Source of the DNA: Alisma plantago-aquatica
Lineage: Eukaryota > Streptophyta > Magnoliopsida > Alismatales > Alismataceae
DNA length: 64,000 nt
Direction of reading: 5' to 3'
Assembly: GCA_963693085.1 (NCBI GenBank)
Contig: OY856409.1
Span: forward strand, 296,522,058 to 296,586,057
Shown: positions 1 to 12,758 of the stretch, piece after piece
Layout of the letters: the number at the start of each line of letters is the position of its first letter
How positions within the stretch are numbered: position 1 is the first letter of the stretch
Notes under the pieces: model-generated
Database searches by the model: none
Told to the model about the DNA's origin: nothing
The model's input: the letters and a program-made list of their open reading frames with translations, nothing else
Translations under genes and position numbers: made by a program

Positions 1-198
1 AAGGGGCTCATGCAAATTAAGAAAAAAAGTTGTTGTCTCCATGAAGAGTACACTATTTTTTTTTATATTATCACATGCTTTTTTGTTGGGTCTAGAACCA
101 TGTACCTAATAAAGTTAGAATTTGATACTCTAAACATTGTTCTCCTTATTAACCTTTTATGGTGTTATTTTTCATCATATTCCCTGTACAAGCAATGA

Positions 199-327
199 TT
201 TTTTTAACGCAATCTTGAAAGAGTTAGGGGAAGATCTTACTGACAAATATCTTGCTAAATTACCTCAAGCTTTATATCCTAAGTGGAAGCAGTGTGAAGA
301 ACATTTTATTATTAGCTTACAGATATA
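199..327 (+). pseudogene. unidentified exon-like coding fragment
   Basis: I do not recognise this segment. It reads as 43 codons of balanced, charged, protein-like sequence (core FFNAILKELGEDLTDKYLAK, then a PQALYPKWKQCEEHF-type stretch), unlike the AT-driven low-complexity translations around it. An AG dinucleotide preceded by a T-rich stretch lies just upstream near 193, so it could be an exon or a captured exon fragment. The frame closes with TAA shortly after. No neighbouring exon is visible in the next kilobases and the window starts too close to see upstream ones. It may belong to a gene extending left of the window, or be a stranded fragment. Confidence 0.3.
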
Positions 328-358
328 ATCCAACATGTTTACATATTAGAGGGCAGGA

Positions 359-366
359 CTTGTAAG
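359..366 (+). repeat. MITE target-site duplication, left
   Basis: CTTGTAAG, identical to 564-571 on the other side of the MITE. Confidence 0.75.
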
Positions 367-563
367 CAGTGGCAGAGCCACATATGAGCAAGGAGGGACA
401 TGTCCCCTACCTTAATTTTTGATATATAGATAATCATACACTACGTAGCTGAATATTTAAGGTACAAATCCCTTGTGCCTTCCTTCTAATTATGTAATCC
501 TTCCTTTTGGGTCATTGAGTTGTGTCGTGTCCACCCTTGCAGCATTTTCTGCCTCCGGCACTA
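367..563. mobile_element. hAT-like MITE, 197 bp
   Basis: The ends form an imperfect terminal inverted repeat: the left end reads CAGTGGCAGAGCC and the reverse complement of the right end reads TAGTGCCGGAGGC. Both sides are flanked by the 8-bp direct repeat CTTGTAAG (359-366 and 564-571). An 8-bp duplication with CA/TA-type ends is the signature of hAT superfamily insertions. There is no coding capacity, so it is a non-autonomous MITE needing a transposase supplied in trans. Confidence 0.75.
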
Positions 564-571
564 CTTGTAAG
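564..571 (+). repeat. MITE target-site duplication, right
   Basis: CTTGTAAG, identical to 359-366. Confidence 0.75.
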
Positions 572-2526
572 CGATAGACATGTATTATATAAAACATTTT
601 TTGGTACACAATTAGTACATTGGTATTGAATTTAGATCCATTACAAAAAATACCAAATAACTTTCAAATAGTTAGTTTAATTTGTTATGTAGTAAAATAG
701 GTTATTTTCAACATCTAGAAGGTCATTCAAAGTGAGACCAAGATGTTAATTAATGGCATAGATGTGAATATGGTGTAATGACGTCAAATGTTTTCTCCAA
801 AAAGTTCTATAATTATGTACGATTTGGTTACGCAACAATAGTTGCCGCTTCCCACTACGTGAAATATCCATGATGAAGATTGAGTTATTTTGAATGATGT
901 AGAACACTAGACAATATAGAAATAAACATTTGACCAAGTGATGGATTAACTGGTGTTATTTGATTGTCCATGTTCTACCTAAAATTTTCCACCTCTCTAA
1001 GACATTGCCATAATGCTTTGCAAAAAAATACATTATCCAACTTATTGGTTATACAAAAAGTGTAAATTGGTTTTCTTTCCTTTCCTTCAATTACAAGCAT
1101 ATAACTATAATGTTATGCACGTGCCTTTATTTTTTTTTGGTAATAAATATTGGATAATAATAACAATGACACTCATATAATGCAAGACTCTTAACACATA
1201 TCTAACACCAATGAAAATAATTTTGTTCCACACTAAATTGTTGATATCACTTTTGAAAAAATTAGAAAGTTTCAAATTGACAACTTTTGCTATTAACTTT
1301 AAGCTATATATAACTTGCATATTTTTTCAATGTGGCAATTGACTTCATTTTTATCTTGTATATGGCACTTCATCTAAAACTCAATTGAGTTACATTGACA
1401 ATTGGTACTTTTTATATTTTTCTTATGTTTATATCAAGTACTCATGATATCAACAAGATGAAAAAAGTATATACTTTATTTATCATCATTATAGTTTCTA
1501 ATATTTTTGAAATATATTTTTATAAATTACATCCTCATCTTGTTATGAAATTTTATCAATTTTATTCTGATTTTCATAAAGGCGATATGACAATAGGTTA
1601 CAAACTACATCTAGAATATGAGACTAATTTTTGGTTATGTAGGAATTAATGGTTACACACATTTCTTTGTTAGTTATATTTTATACATCACATACAATTC
1701 TATCAAAGATATATCAAAATTATGAACAATTCCAAAGCTTAAAAGACATAGAGTGCATTCCTCTATTGCATTATTTAATATCAAAATAGAAAACACACAT
1801 ATAGACTTTCTTTAGTTAAAACATGAACAAATGAAGAAATGTTTTCTTTCATGGGCATTAGCATATGTATCTCATAAAACCCATTACATAATACCCATGA
1901 TAGGTCCCTCTCTGAGAATAGTAATTTGACAATAAGACAATGATTTCTGTTGTATGGATTTAGTTACTTTTATTAACTTTCAATGTTGATTTTATAAAAT
2001 GGTATGCATATACATATACAATATCACCATCTCTTTCTTTGAAATGGTGATTCTACATTTTAAGTAATTTCTCCTAGTAGATTATTTTATAGTATGTACT
2101 TATATTTGTATTATGCATTTGTATCTAATTAACAATAATAATTAATACTTATATTTATTAACTTTTGAGTTTGTGTATAGCTCAATTAATTAATATCTTT
2201 AGAAACACTTTCATTACGAAATATAATATGCAATTTGAATAATAAGGTATTCAAAGAATCAACACAAAATTTTGTTGAATTATTTGTAATGTTATATAAT
2301 GTGTATTCTCTTTGCCAAAGAGCATTGATCAATATTCAACAAAAAATATAGTATCCACAATATAAAGTAAAAATACACACTATGGTTTATTAATATATCT
2401 ATAAGATGCCAAAAAAAAGAAATCTTGTTTACAATAATACATTATCCTATTAAGTAACTAACATGCTTAGATTTTAACCAAGAAAAGTAGCTTATTAGAA
2501 GATTTACTAGATAGTCACGGTAAGCT
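572..2526. other. AT-rich intergenic DNA
   Basis: No coding, RNA or structured repeat signal is visible. Short open frames here (for example near 1395-1649) are translations of AT-rich sequence with many I, F, Y and K residues and no domain pattern. Confidence 0.6.
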
Positions 2527-2538
2527 CTATTTTTGAAC

Positions 2539-2648
2539 TTTTTTTAATAAAAATTGGTTAATCAAATCACACCATCATGGCGACTTGAACCTAAGGCCTC
2601 TTAGTAAAATACCAAGTAACTAACCAACTAAGTGTACCATTTTGGACA
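2539..2648 (-). mobile_element. tRNA-derived SINE, about 110 bp
   Basis: On the minus strand an RNA polymerase III A-box-like motif (TTAGTTGGTTAG; plus 2620-2631) is followed about 30 bp later by a B-box-like motif (GGTTCAAGTCG; plus 2581-2591). This is the arrangement of a tRNA promoter. The minus-strand 3' end is A-rich (plus-strand T run from 2539). The body is flanked by a 12-bp near-perfect duplication, CTATTTTTGAAC at 2527-2538 and CTATTTTGGAAC at 2649-2660 (one mismatch). Together these indicate a retroposed tRNA-like SINE mobilised by LINE machinery. Family not assigned. Confidence 0.7.
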
Positions 2649-2660
2649 CTATTTTGGAAC

Positions 2661-4547
2661 TTTGAACAAATATAACACAATATTTTTTTTAAAATTTAGA
2701 CAATAATAATGTTTTTTGTGTTGATTCTTTTGGTGATGTATAGCTATATGTCATAATCCACCTATTGGATATGTTCTTGTCTATTTACTTCCTTTCTTAT
2801 CTAAACAACTATGTAGACTATTATTGTATTTTCACTATTATGTCATTCTTGTTCTTTTTAAAATCTATCAACCATATCTTATGTATTATTTTTTTCTTAA
2901 AATAATAATAGCAAATAATATTTTTAGTATTTTATCTACATAATGGCAAGTTTATGGCATATTTTGATATATTGTTTTAAGTATTGAATTACAAAAAGCA
3001 TATAGGTATTGTTAAATGGGTAGTACAACAAGTGAAGCAACAAAATTAGGATAAGAATAAACTTTTGATATTTCAACAAGAATTATGATAATACATATTA
3101 CTAATTCTTACTAATAACTATGATAGAATACACCCAAAATACTAATAATATGCTCATAATATGTTTCTACAAACATGGTTTACCAATGTATAAATATGAT
3201 ATCTCTTATTGTGGAAATCATCCTCTTCTGAATGCTTTATTATCACACATTTTAGGTGTTGTAATTAAATTATATTGCACATATGGAAGCGTTAAAAAAA
3301 TCTAATAGAAATGATATTTTGTGTGAATCTAAACAAAATGATGTCTTTCCCATCCATAAGATTGGATATTAAAAACAAGCTATAACTTCTACATATGCTA
3401 AATTAAACAAATGCTAATATGTCATTGTTATTACTATTATTATTAGTATTGTTTTTATTGTTATTATTACTGTTGATATATTTATTAGATTGACTCAATG
3501 TCACACAAACTTCATAATGTTTTCACATAAAAAAAATAACACAAAGACATCTCATATCTTTCAACATCTTTTTGTTGAACATTTTTTACAGTTCTTAACC
3601 TCTATTAGGAAACAAGTCTATTTTTATAACATAATATTCTCACAAATAATTTTTAGTAATTATATTTTTATTTTTTTATTATCTAATCTAAAGTCAAAAT
3701 ATCTTTCTCAACACATGTATGTGCATGAGTGCATTTACTAGTATATATATTATATATATTATATGAATCATATATATATATATACATACTATAGAGTTTG
3801 TATGTGGTCTTTAGTTTAATATGCACATTAATCATTTAAATATTCACATTGCATGCAAGATAAATGATAAAACAAAAATATGATCATATGGATTAAATCC
3901 CTAAACATAGTAAATTGACTTGACTCTGATACCACTATAGGGAAATATGGCATCAGATACGATATTGAAAATAAAAAAATTAACTTCCATATTCCCCTTG
4001 GACAATATATCACATCAACAACTATGTAATAGGAAAAGAAGGTTACGAGTTATATACCTCATCTCGTAGCAAGTATAACGACTATCATTTGTTGTAGTGT
4101 GCTACTTTTTTCAAGTTGCACCTGGATGGCATCGATGACGACCTCCTGGTTGATCACCATGGACCAAGGTTGATTGTGTCCTCCTAGCGGGTTGCAACAA
4201 CCTTCTCACCTCTGTAATAGTCCACATGGACCACTGGGAACTCTTGTCATTCTAGATGAACAGACAGGAAGGAGTTATCCCTTTTAGTCAACCTGCTATT
4301 ATCGACTAGCTCTCCCAACTATCTCTCCCTTGTTGTTCCTCACTTTGACGGGTAGAACTTGCTCAACTTCTCACATTACCACAACTATGAGAACACAACA
4401 ATTGTTAGTTTTATTGTTTTGTTTCTAGAAAGATCTGACTACCCCTCTATTTATGAGATGATTAGGGTCAGGAGTTGTTGTCTGAGTAGGAGTCAAACAG
4501 ATGGTATTTCATGAATTTTCTAAACCCTACAAACCATGTATGGTCCG
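2661..4547. other. AT-rich intergenic DNA with TA-rich tract
   Basis: No gene is visible. It contains an imperfect TA-rich microsatellite at about 3739-3786. At 3923-3934 ACTCTGATACCA is complementary to the minus-strand motif TGGTATCAGAGT, which resembles a tRNA-Met primer-binding site of LTR retrotransposons. No matching LTR pair or domain was found, so this may be a decayed element remnant or chance. Confidence 0.4.
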
Positions 4548-4627
4548 GTTTACAAGTGAATCGATCAGTTTACAAGTGAATTGATCAGTTCACATATGAG
4601 ATGATCGGTTGAAACATTGAACCAATC
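4548..4627 (+). repeat. 20-bp tandem repeat, 4 decayed copies
   Basis: Four successive units begin with GTT at 4548, 4568, 4588 and 4608. The first two read GTTTACAAGTGAATYGATCA and the next two are more diverged. Unit junctions carry GATCGGTT or GATCAGTT words. Further CGGTT/CAATTG words are scattered to about 4870. There is no coding potential. The 20-bp period matches the spacing of palindromes in the Athila LTRs further right. Confidence 0.65.
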
Positions 4628-6812
4628 ATGTCACTATGGCAACTGTATTGACAATCAATATTCAATTAATTCACAACATGACATCATCATCACTCCTTGG
4701 TACAATCATATTGATCAACCAAATGGTCAGTTCACGACTTGAAATAGTTGGTTGCCAGATCTACGTTGATAGTTTCACTTGCTAGACTAGTCATTTCAGA
4801 GTTCTGATTGCCAATGTTGGTTCAAATTGACCTGACAATTGAATTGATTGGTTCAACAATTGAACGGGTCGGTTAACAGTCTTATTATTGAATTTTCAAC
4901 CATTGTTATTTAAATTTAATGCCTAAATAGTTTCGTAATCAAGTTAAACATCATTCATGAATAAACTCGTATTCTAGGTGTATCCTATGTGTGTGACCCT
5001 ACAGATCTCAAGTCACATTGACAGTGAATGTCTACAACCAACTTATGATGTCACAAGCAATGAGTGGTATCTAACAAGACATAGTTGCTACCTAATTACT
5101 AAAAAGGTCGAGAAAAAAATCAACTACAATATGTGATTGGCGTTATAGTGCTCATATAGCTCCTTTGTCTCTGATATCTATATTGAACTCAAGATATAGA
5201 ATTGTCATCCTCTTCATCATTCAATCCATGTTTCTTGAACTAAAATAGACCATCTAATATATGTAAGCTCAATGTCACATATTGACTCACATGAGCATGA
5301 CTATACATTTCTCAGTCTCACTTATTAAGTGGCCATGACATGATACTCCAGCGGGAGGGATAAATAACATCTACATCACTCAATCTCATTCTCATGTGTC
5401 ACAATGCACTTTAAACTACCTTTATGGCAATCCTTATTCAAGGTCACTTTGTATGATGTCAAAGTACACTGAACGACATGTGATGAGTGTAGTGATTTCA
5501 GGTCTAAGAACCAAAATCACCACCATCACTATGAGATATGATTTTGACTACCCATCACAGTTTTTATGCATCACTCTCAAGGTGGGCCTATCTAAAACAT
5601 TTTTCTCTAGCAAGTATTTATGTTCTTGAATTGATATAACATGTCATTACTAAATGAAATTCTATCATCAACCAACACATACTCTAGTCATATGTGATAT
5701 TTTTGTATCAACCTTCCACAATAGCATCTGAGTAGGGACATAACAAGAATGTATATACTCCTAACATCCATATGATCTTATTATTTAGGTCCTCAACCTG
5801 AAGAGATACATCATTGAGTAACATCATTTTTTAGACATTTATTTTGTGTCAACTTGTTGAATGAGTTATTCATTGAACACGACATGTGGTCCTACTAAAG
5901 GGACCACAAAATAATGTAATATATATCCTAGTTTACGATTTCCAACATACATTATAGGAACCAACATAAACTAATGTGTTATTCCTCAACTGTGTGTATA
6001 GGGAACACAATCTTTTTTATTTCTACTTCATAACCTTTTCTACAATGTTCCTTAAAAATTGTTCATTGATTATGTGATTGGGGATAGTACATAAATTACT
6101 ACTGTGAGCTATAATATTTTGGTTGTCGAGGTCATGGAAGATCGATATGACATGGTTTCTTATCTCAACACGACAATCAACCACTTTTCACTACTAATTA
6201 ATGACCACAGAATGCTTTCCTTCATCTCATTCTTAATGATTATGGTACAACTTGGTGTTTTGGTCACCATTAATTATCCATTTCAGTCTGTTTTTGTATC
6301 ATATCAATAATTACTTGGAATTATTCCCTTTCTATTGTCTCTCTTACTCATATTTTCATTTCATCGCCTCGGGGAATAAAAGATCTAACCTCAACTTAGT
6401 GTCATTATTCTCATAATAGACATGGAAATCTTTAGGAGGCTGTAGTGATTTAACTTTTCCCTCAACCAAGAGTTAAGTGCATATTTGTGTTATATATCTT
6501 CTCGAACATGTCAAAGAGGATTTTATTGTTAATGGGATTCTTCCACCTAGTCTCGACCACCTACTTGATCCTTCCCACACAGACAAAAGTATGTGGACCC
6601 TAAATGGATGAGGAGGTGATACTTATGGATGAGGCCAATTATCATCTCGAAGTGGTTACTAAATGGATGAGAGTTGAGTATTATTGTCATGTGTGGTTAG
6701 ACATCAATCTAGGCTTCATTTGACAAGATGACTATTAAGCATTCTTGACACATGATTCACCGACTTCATATTGTTCAACTAGGAGGTGACCCTAATGGCG
6801 ATAGGAATCATG
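4628..6812. other. intergenic DNA, probably decayed repeats
   Basis: No recognisable gene or domain. Base composition is less AT-extreme than the flanks, and the region may hold old retrotransposon remnants, but no LTR pair or protein motif can be pointed to. Confidence 0.4.
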
Positions 6813-6993
6813 GAGACCACCAACATTCACGATGATGGTGAATCTCACCATGACTTGATATTGGACACTAAGGCCCCTAAATTTCACTCTAATTCTGCAG
6901 ATGAGACCACCAACATTCATTGTGTTGTTGAATCTCACCATGACTTGGTCTAGGACCCTGAGGCCCCCAAAATTCAAGTCAAATTTTGTAGAT
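6813..6993 (+). repeat. 90-bp tandem duplication
   Basis: Two adjacent units, 6813-6902 and 6903-6993, both begin GAGACCACCAACATTCA and share TCTCACCATGACTTG at the same internal offset. Unit lengths are 90 and 91 bp, with moderate divergence. Opposed open frames of 64-84 codons here are by-products of the repeat. Confidence 0.8.
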
Positions 6994-7653
6994 GTTGTTG
7001 AATGCATCCATAACCATCCACATGACCTTGGTTTGTGCAATTTCACTAATCATCTTCCTCATGGGACTTCTCTCACTTCTAGTCTCTCATCATAAGAACT
7101 AAAGATAATGGAATTTTAGTTGCCTCTATTGAATTATCTAGCACTCGTTACTTGATTTGTGATAGTCATCGGGCTGAGATGCTAGAGGGCATGTTTTAGA
7201 CTAATGATGATCCTATTTACCTTAATCTACTTTAGTTTAGAGGTGAAGTGTCAAATGTGGGAACAACAATCCAACACAATTTTATGTCATACCTTTGTGT
7301 CTTATCTCAAAGTAGAAGATAATTTTTCCTTTCACCTCATTAGTAATTTTCTTTGTCTTACTTTGTGTTTTAAGAAGGGAAGAATCTCCCACAATCTATG
7401 TGATGACAAAAATTAATACACCATTGGTATTTTTCCTCTTCAGAAGGGAAGAACTTACATCCGTATCTCAGTTTCAATTCAAACATGGGTTTGATTCATC
7501 TTTTCTTTTACCACCCTTTGTAATGATCTAGATTCATAATTACTAAGTATCATGAAAGGGGTAACAAAACTTTTTTCTTATTGAGAGTCAATACCCACCT
7601 TCTTGTACTGATAGTTGAGCTTCTAACCCCGATAAGAAAGCTTTTCACAAGAG
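6994..7653. other. intergenic DNA
   Basis: Nothing recognised. Small open frames near 7204-7416 show no family pattern. Confidence 0.5.
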
Positions 7654-7855
7654 CGAATGAATGGGAAGATAGAAAAATTAGAAGAAGAAAGGATTTTTTG
7701 GTTAGACGCATGGAATTAGCTAAACATTTAATTCAAAAAAATGTAGAACCTGAGTGGATGGTTTTGTGTCTATTACCAGTTCTTCCCCCCGAGTTAAGAC
7801 CCATCATTCAGATAGATGGGGGTAAATTAAATAGAGCATTAATCTTATCGGTTAT
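7654..7855 (+). pseudogene. rpoC1: plastid rpoC1 fragment (NUPT)
   Basis: About 58 codons (7656-7829) read as the conserved N-terminal part of the plastid RNA polymerase beta' subunit: NEWEDRK, then [32 protein letters not shown] and IIQIDGGKL. In chloroplasts this protein is part of the PEP RNA polymerase. Known rpoC1 continues after DGGKL with MSSDINELYRR. Here the DNA still resembles that stretch to about 7855, but small deletions change the frame, giving a non-rpoC1 tail. Both flanks depart abruptly from rpoC1, and the surroundings are nuclear repeats. This is therefore a nuclear insertion of plastid DNA, not a functional gene. A few substitutions relative to the usual sequence suggest moderate age. 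Confidence 0.9.
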
Positions 7856-9381
7856 GCTATGCACTCATGTTCATCCACCAGTAGCAAAAATCTTGCAAAC
7901 ATCACAATGATTAGGATAAGCTTAATTTCTAATTGATTTTTAATAATCACTATCATAATCATGATCATCATCATCTAAGCCTAAATACAAACCATATTGT
8001 GGTTGGATACATGGATCTTTCTTTTCCAATCAGCTGTATTATCACTCATATCTTGATCAAGATGTAATGGTTCATTTCTTCACAATATCTTTCTAGGTTA
8101 ATTTGTCCCTACCTCTTCTTATTTTATTTGTACTTGACTTAAATAAAATGGATTTGTATAGGTGTATTTTTTGGTCTTTGTTCTCATGTTAATACCATCT
8201 CAATTATCCCTCACACAACTTGTCCTTGATGGCCTTCACCCTCATTTTTTCATCATATAGTTATTTCCCAAGCGATCTTTTCTTGTATCCATCTCAACTT
8301 ATGCATTTTGTCTACATTTGACTTGTTGAGGAATTTGGTTCTTCACTACCCAATGTTCACACCTTCATACCATGGTATGTCATATAAAAAATTGTAAAAA
8401 TATGCTTTTTAATCTATGGGGGATCATCAAGTCACATAATACTCCCATTTTTATCCTTTATTAATCCCATTCATCCCAAATAGATTGTCCCATAATGGCC
8501 ATTGAGTTTGGGGTGGGTCTTGCTCAGATGAGATGTCAACAAAAAGCCTTGTACATCCCAACATTTGTCCAATCATCCCTTCTATCTTTTTCTCTTGCTT
8601 CTCCTTTGGCATTAGCAATGATGGAATAGTTGTTACCTACATCTAGAAGGGATACACATAAAGGAATGGATTTTAGCATCTCCTAGATAATATTTGATTT
8701 AAGATTTTATCACTTAATGAGGATGAGATGATGATCAACAAACTAGGGTCCTTAGTTGAGGGCAAACTTGAGATCAACCACTGTATAAAAGTGAGTAAGA
8801 ATAAGGCCTCCATTAAGGGTGAGAAACTCAAGCTTGCCTTAGAGATGCCTGGATGAAATCCACCTTTTGATTCATAAGGTGTTAATCTTTCCCCACAAAT
8901 ATGGTTAATGACTATGACATAGTGGTAGTCATCCACCTCCTAAATTATCAAATCAATGAACTGTATCCATGGACTCTTCTTTACTTCCTTAAAGAATGGC
9001 TTCTTTGGGTTAGCAGGGTTGCTTCCTAGATGCATTGGGATTGTCCCTCTACAACTTCAATAATTAGTAATGGTGACATTGGCTCTGTCTTTTATCTATC
9101 TCTTGACTTTGGGTGGTGGTTGAGGTATTTAGGCAACAAATATTTTCCAAATGGAGGCATGGTTGGGAATTATAAGCACAACTATAGGTAGATGGATCCC
9201 CTCCACTCACCATTGTTAGGTAAAGTGTCAACTCTAGATATGGATTCGATCTTGGATTAGATAGTGAGCTTTAGGTTAGTTTGTTATTTTGAGATGTTTT
9301 CTTATTCCCATCAAAGGTATAGAAGAAATTTGGATAGTGGGAAAGTAATAAAGATTCACTAAGTGGCCTTATAAGGAATTT

Positions 9382-9399
9382 TCTCTCTCTCTCTCTCTC
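9382..9399 (+). repeat. (CT)9 microsatellite
   Basis: Uninterrupted CT dinucleotide run. Confidence 0.9.
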
Positions 9400-10879
9400 A
9401 GCATACCTCCTATATGAATAGTCCTCTAACTGTGAATGATAGATATATGTTTTTAGTATGTTTCTCTTCTTTTATTTGACAAGATTCATGGAGAGGTTAG
9501 GTAGAGACGTATCAGAGCTATATAATATATGATACTCCCTGTACCACCCTTTTCCATCAAGTTGGATATTATATTATATTTGTAAAACTACATATATACA
9601 TCAAAGTCATTTTGTGAACTCCCTTGATAATGATAATTATATGGGTGAATGAAAATTGAAACAAGAGTTTTACATTTATACAAAATATAAGCCATCCATT
9701 TGCATCTAGTTGGGGGTAAAAAGTTGCTAGACCGTGTGTTGGTTGTTTAGTTTAGAATAAATGATTAAATTTAAATTTTTGATGTTTATCCCTAAATGTG
9801 AGGTGTAGGTCAACCCTACTACCCCATGAACCCACTTCTTCAATCATTTTATTTCGACCTTATTTTTTAATTAAGTAACTATTTTTATATTTCATGTGTG
9901 GATCAATGTCTTGATTTAGATAATTCCTTGGATTTAAAATTCTTGGTTACCTTAGAGTATTTTATATTTATGTTTCTTAGTGGTAGTTAATGTTAGTTTT
10001 TCACCAGTTTCATTATTTCTAGCCCCTGGCATAATTCAACCAAAACAAAGTTTATACCCTAAAACCCAATCGATAAAATTATAGGTATGTATTTAACTAG
10101 TAGAAGCAATTTTAACCAACTAGTTAGATTCAAAACATGCCACTTTGTTAAAACTCAAGAGAATTGAATTCTAGTATAAAAGTGTGTCAATCATTTCCTT
10201 TTTTGAGATCGTTGATGATGCATCAATGACATTCATGGATAATAAGTTGAATGGAACATGTGTTTCCTTGGTTGACATGCTTCACATGATAGTTGACTTG
10301 TGACATATGAGACTTGGCATGCGTCAAGGTATAAGTTCTAGATGTGACCTAAAATATATGGTGATACATTTTGGTGTCAGCATACATTGTGCTATTTACA
10401 ATCGGGCTTATCACAACCCAACCACATGGTTTCTACACCATGTTATCACATTTCTAAAAATGGTTAATTTCAACTTAAGTACGAGAGTAAAGTGTTACAA
10501 ATTACTTTTACAAAAAGATTCTACACTACTTTAGAAAATGTTCTATTCAAATTAAATAAGGACAAAGTAAATAATTCCATTTGATGTAGCTATTGAGAAT
10601 TCAATGCTAAAAGAACTAAGATTTTTCTTGGTGTTGAACTCTTCTATTAATTCATGTAGACAATAACAGAAAATCCATGCACCATAAAAGAACAATCTTA
10701 GGAATTTCTTATGGTGAATCTACAGAGAAAAATGCCATTTTTAAACCAATGTGAAACAAAATCCCCAAAAATTTAAAACTATTGAATTTATAATTCAATT
10801 ATATTCTATATATTACATGGTATTTCAAATGATATTAATAAAATTAAATCAATTAAAATATATTGAAAATGAATAATTC

Positions 10880-10902
10880 ATATATATATATATATATATA
10901 TT
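10880..10902 (+). repeat. (TA)n microsatellite
   Basis: Uninterrupted TA dinucleotide run of about 11 repeats. Confidence 0.9.
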
Positions 10903-12455
10903 AACAAGTATTAAATATTTTACATTCTCATTCCCCACCCTTCTAACGAATGTTATGTTTTGACAAGAGATGTTTTAGTAACATTTGAATTCTATATTGT
11001 TTATAAATAAATCTAATAGTTAGTGCATTTACAAGTGATACAACCAATACACTTTTGACTACTTCATTGTGTATATTGAAGTGGATTAATTATCTAACCC
11101 TCCACTCCCACAATTGGTACTTCGTTTTTCTTAGACCATTAACTGATTTCAACTAAATATTTTGGTTTCCAAGAGTGTTCTACCTATTATTGGCTCCCTG
11201 TATTCCATAATTTTTATTTCAACTACTTGTATGCAATGTAAGGAGAATTTACTACTGAGAAGGATAAGTAATTTGTGTTTATATAAGGGTTATGATGCTT
11301 ACTAGAGTTTACATATAACATGAGAACAACAAAAAAAATATTCAAGCCATCTCTCTCAATAAGTTTAACACATTACTTATTTTCTACTTTGTTTTTCAAA
11401 GATGCTAATCATATATACCTTCTTTGAATTCATATTTTTATTAAAGTTTCATGCTAATATCTTCATGTAAGTCCATGATATAGACCAATAGAATCTAGTT
11501 ATTATCAAAATTATTGTTCCTCAAATTTTAAAATGGTTATTGATTCATTCATTACCTTGTTGTAGTAAATGTTTTACCAATTTTGTCTTAGCGACTGAAA
11601 TTTTAATTAAGTTTCAGTGTACTAGTGTGGAAATGTTTGGCCCCAATAACAATTTAGTATTGTTTCCTATATTGATAAGATATATCTAGAGTTGGTATAG
11701 TATCATCTTGACAATAGTAGCCAACATGGTAATATCCATTTTGTTTGTGATATTTTTTGGCCCACTTCAAATTGTTCCATTTTTTAAAGTTATAGACTAA
11801 CAACTTTCTATTTTAGCTCTTCTATCTAATACAAATATTTCCACCAGATAAGAATATTCATTTGATGCTTGATTACTATATGTTATGAATAATAACTAAT
11901 TTTACTAATTTCTTTGTACTAGTTAGAATCTTAATTTTTGTTGTTGTCCTTTATAGGCATGAAAGATTCACATCTTGATCTTTAACCTATCCAATTGTAA
12001 CCTTTTTTGGTGAACTGGAATCTTATAGTCAATGCTTGGATGTTATCAAACTATATTTTACATGAATTCATGATTAATTATTTCTATCTTGAGTCCTAGA
12101 CATTTTTACATAATTAGTCATGTCTCTATTCATTTAGAATTTCTAGTATGTGACTTTATCATCAATAACAATGGGCGGCACACTGAATTTATTTGAGGGG
12201 CTAAGATTTGTGTTTTCAATATTATTTTTGTTATGACATTTTTGAAACATTACTTCTTAAGTAGAAGGATAATCTAAAAGTCTGAATTCAAGACGTATAA
12301 ATATATATTACTATTGAATTTGGTTTCTCTATCATATTATATATTTTGTAATATCTACTTCTAATTCCATGGATAAAAAAAGACCACATATATTTTACAA
12401 TATGATTTATTTTGTGGCATCCATCATTGAGTCAATATGCTAAAATCTATAATGA

Positions 12456-12460
12456 GTATC
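12456..12460 (+). repeat. Athila TSD, left (GTATC)
   Basis: GTATC immediately before the 5' LTR, matching 27735-27739. Confidence 0.9.
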
Positions 12461-12758
12461 TGATCCAACCCTATTCTAGGGCTGTATCTCGTGTCATTTT
12501 GTACTTTTATCACATTCTAATGCATTAGAATTACATGTTATTCTCCCCAATATGATTATCATTGCAAATATGCTTATGGATGGTCTTTGCACTATTTTCC
12601 AGGTACTTGGACCATGCTTGGATGGAAGAGAGAGAAGGAGGGACCCAGAGAAGGCCCCAAAGTCTCCCTCAACCTACCTCTAGTGGCCAAGAATCATCCT
12701 CGAGCAAAGACATCCGAAAATGACAAAGTTAGAAGAGAAATCAAGAAGTCGAACCTCA

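Larger units (their letters stand above)
7856..12455. other. AT-rich intergenic DNA with microsatellites
   Basis: No gene or element boundary is visible in this 4.6-kb stretch. It contains a (CT)n run at 9382-9399 and a (TA)n run at 10880-10902. Open frames of 60-90 codons at 8673-8936 (minus) and 10307-10534 (plus) show no domain features. Confidence 0.55.

Noticed and set aside
3923..3934. tRNA-Met-like PBS as evidence for a full LTR element at 3.9-7 kb
   Set aside because: No LTR pair, PPT or coding domain was found. Left as a note in the intergenic entry only.
7581..7910. 109-codon open frame as a functional gene
   Set aside because: Only the middle matches plastid rpoC1. The start and end are unrelated sequence, so it is a chance frame across a NUPT.
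12170..12240. GGCGGCACACTGAATTT...GAGGGGCTAAG stretch resembling hAT-like MITE ends
   Set aside because: Only one end-like word and no TSD or second end was seen.
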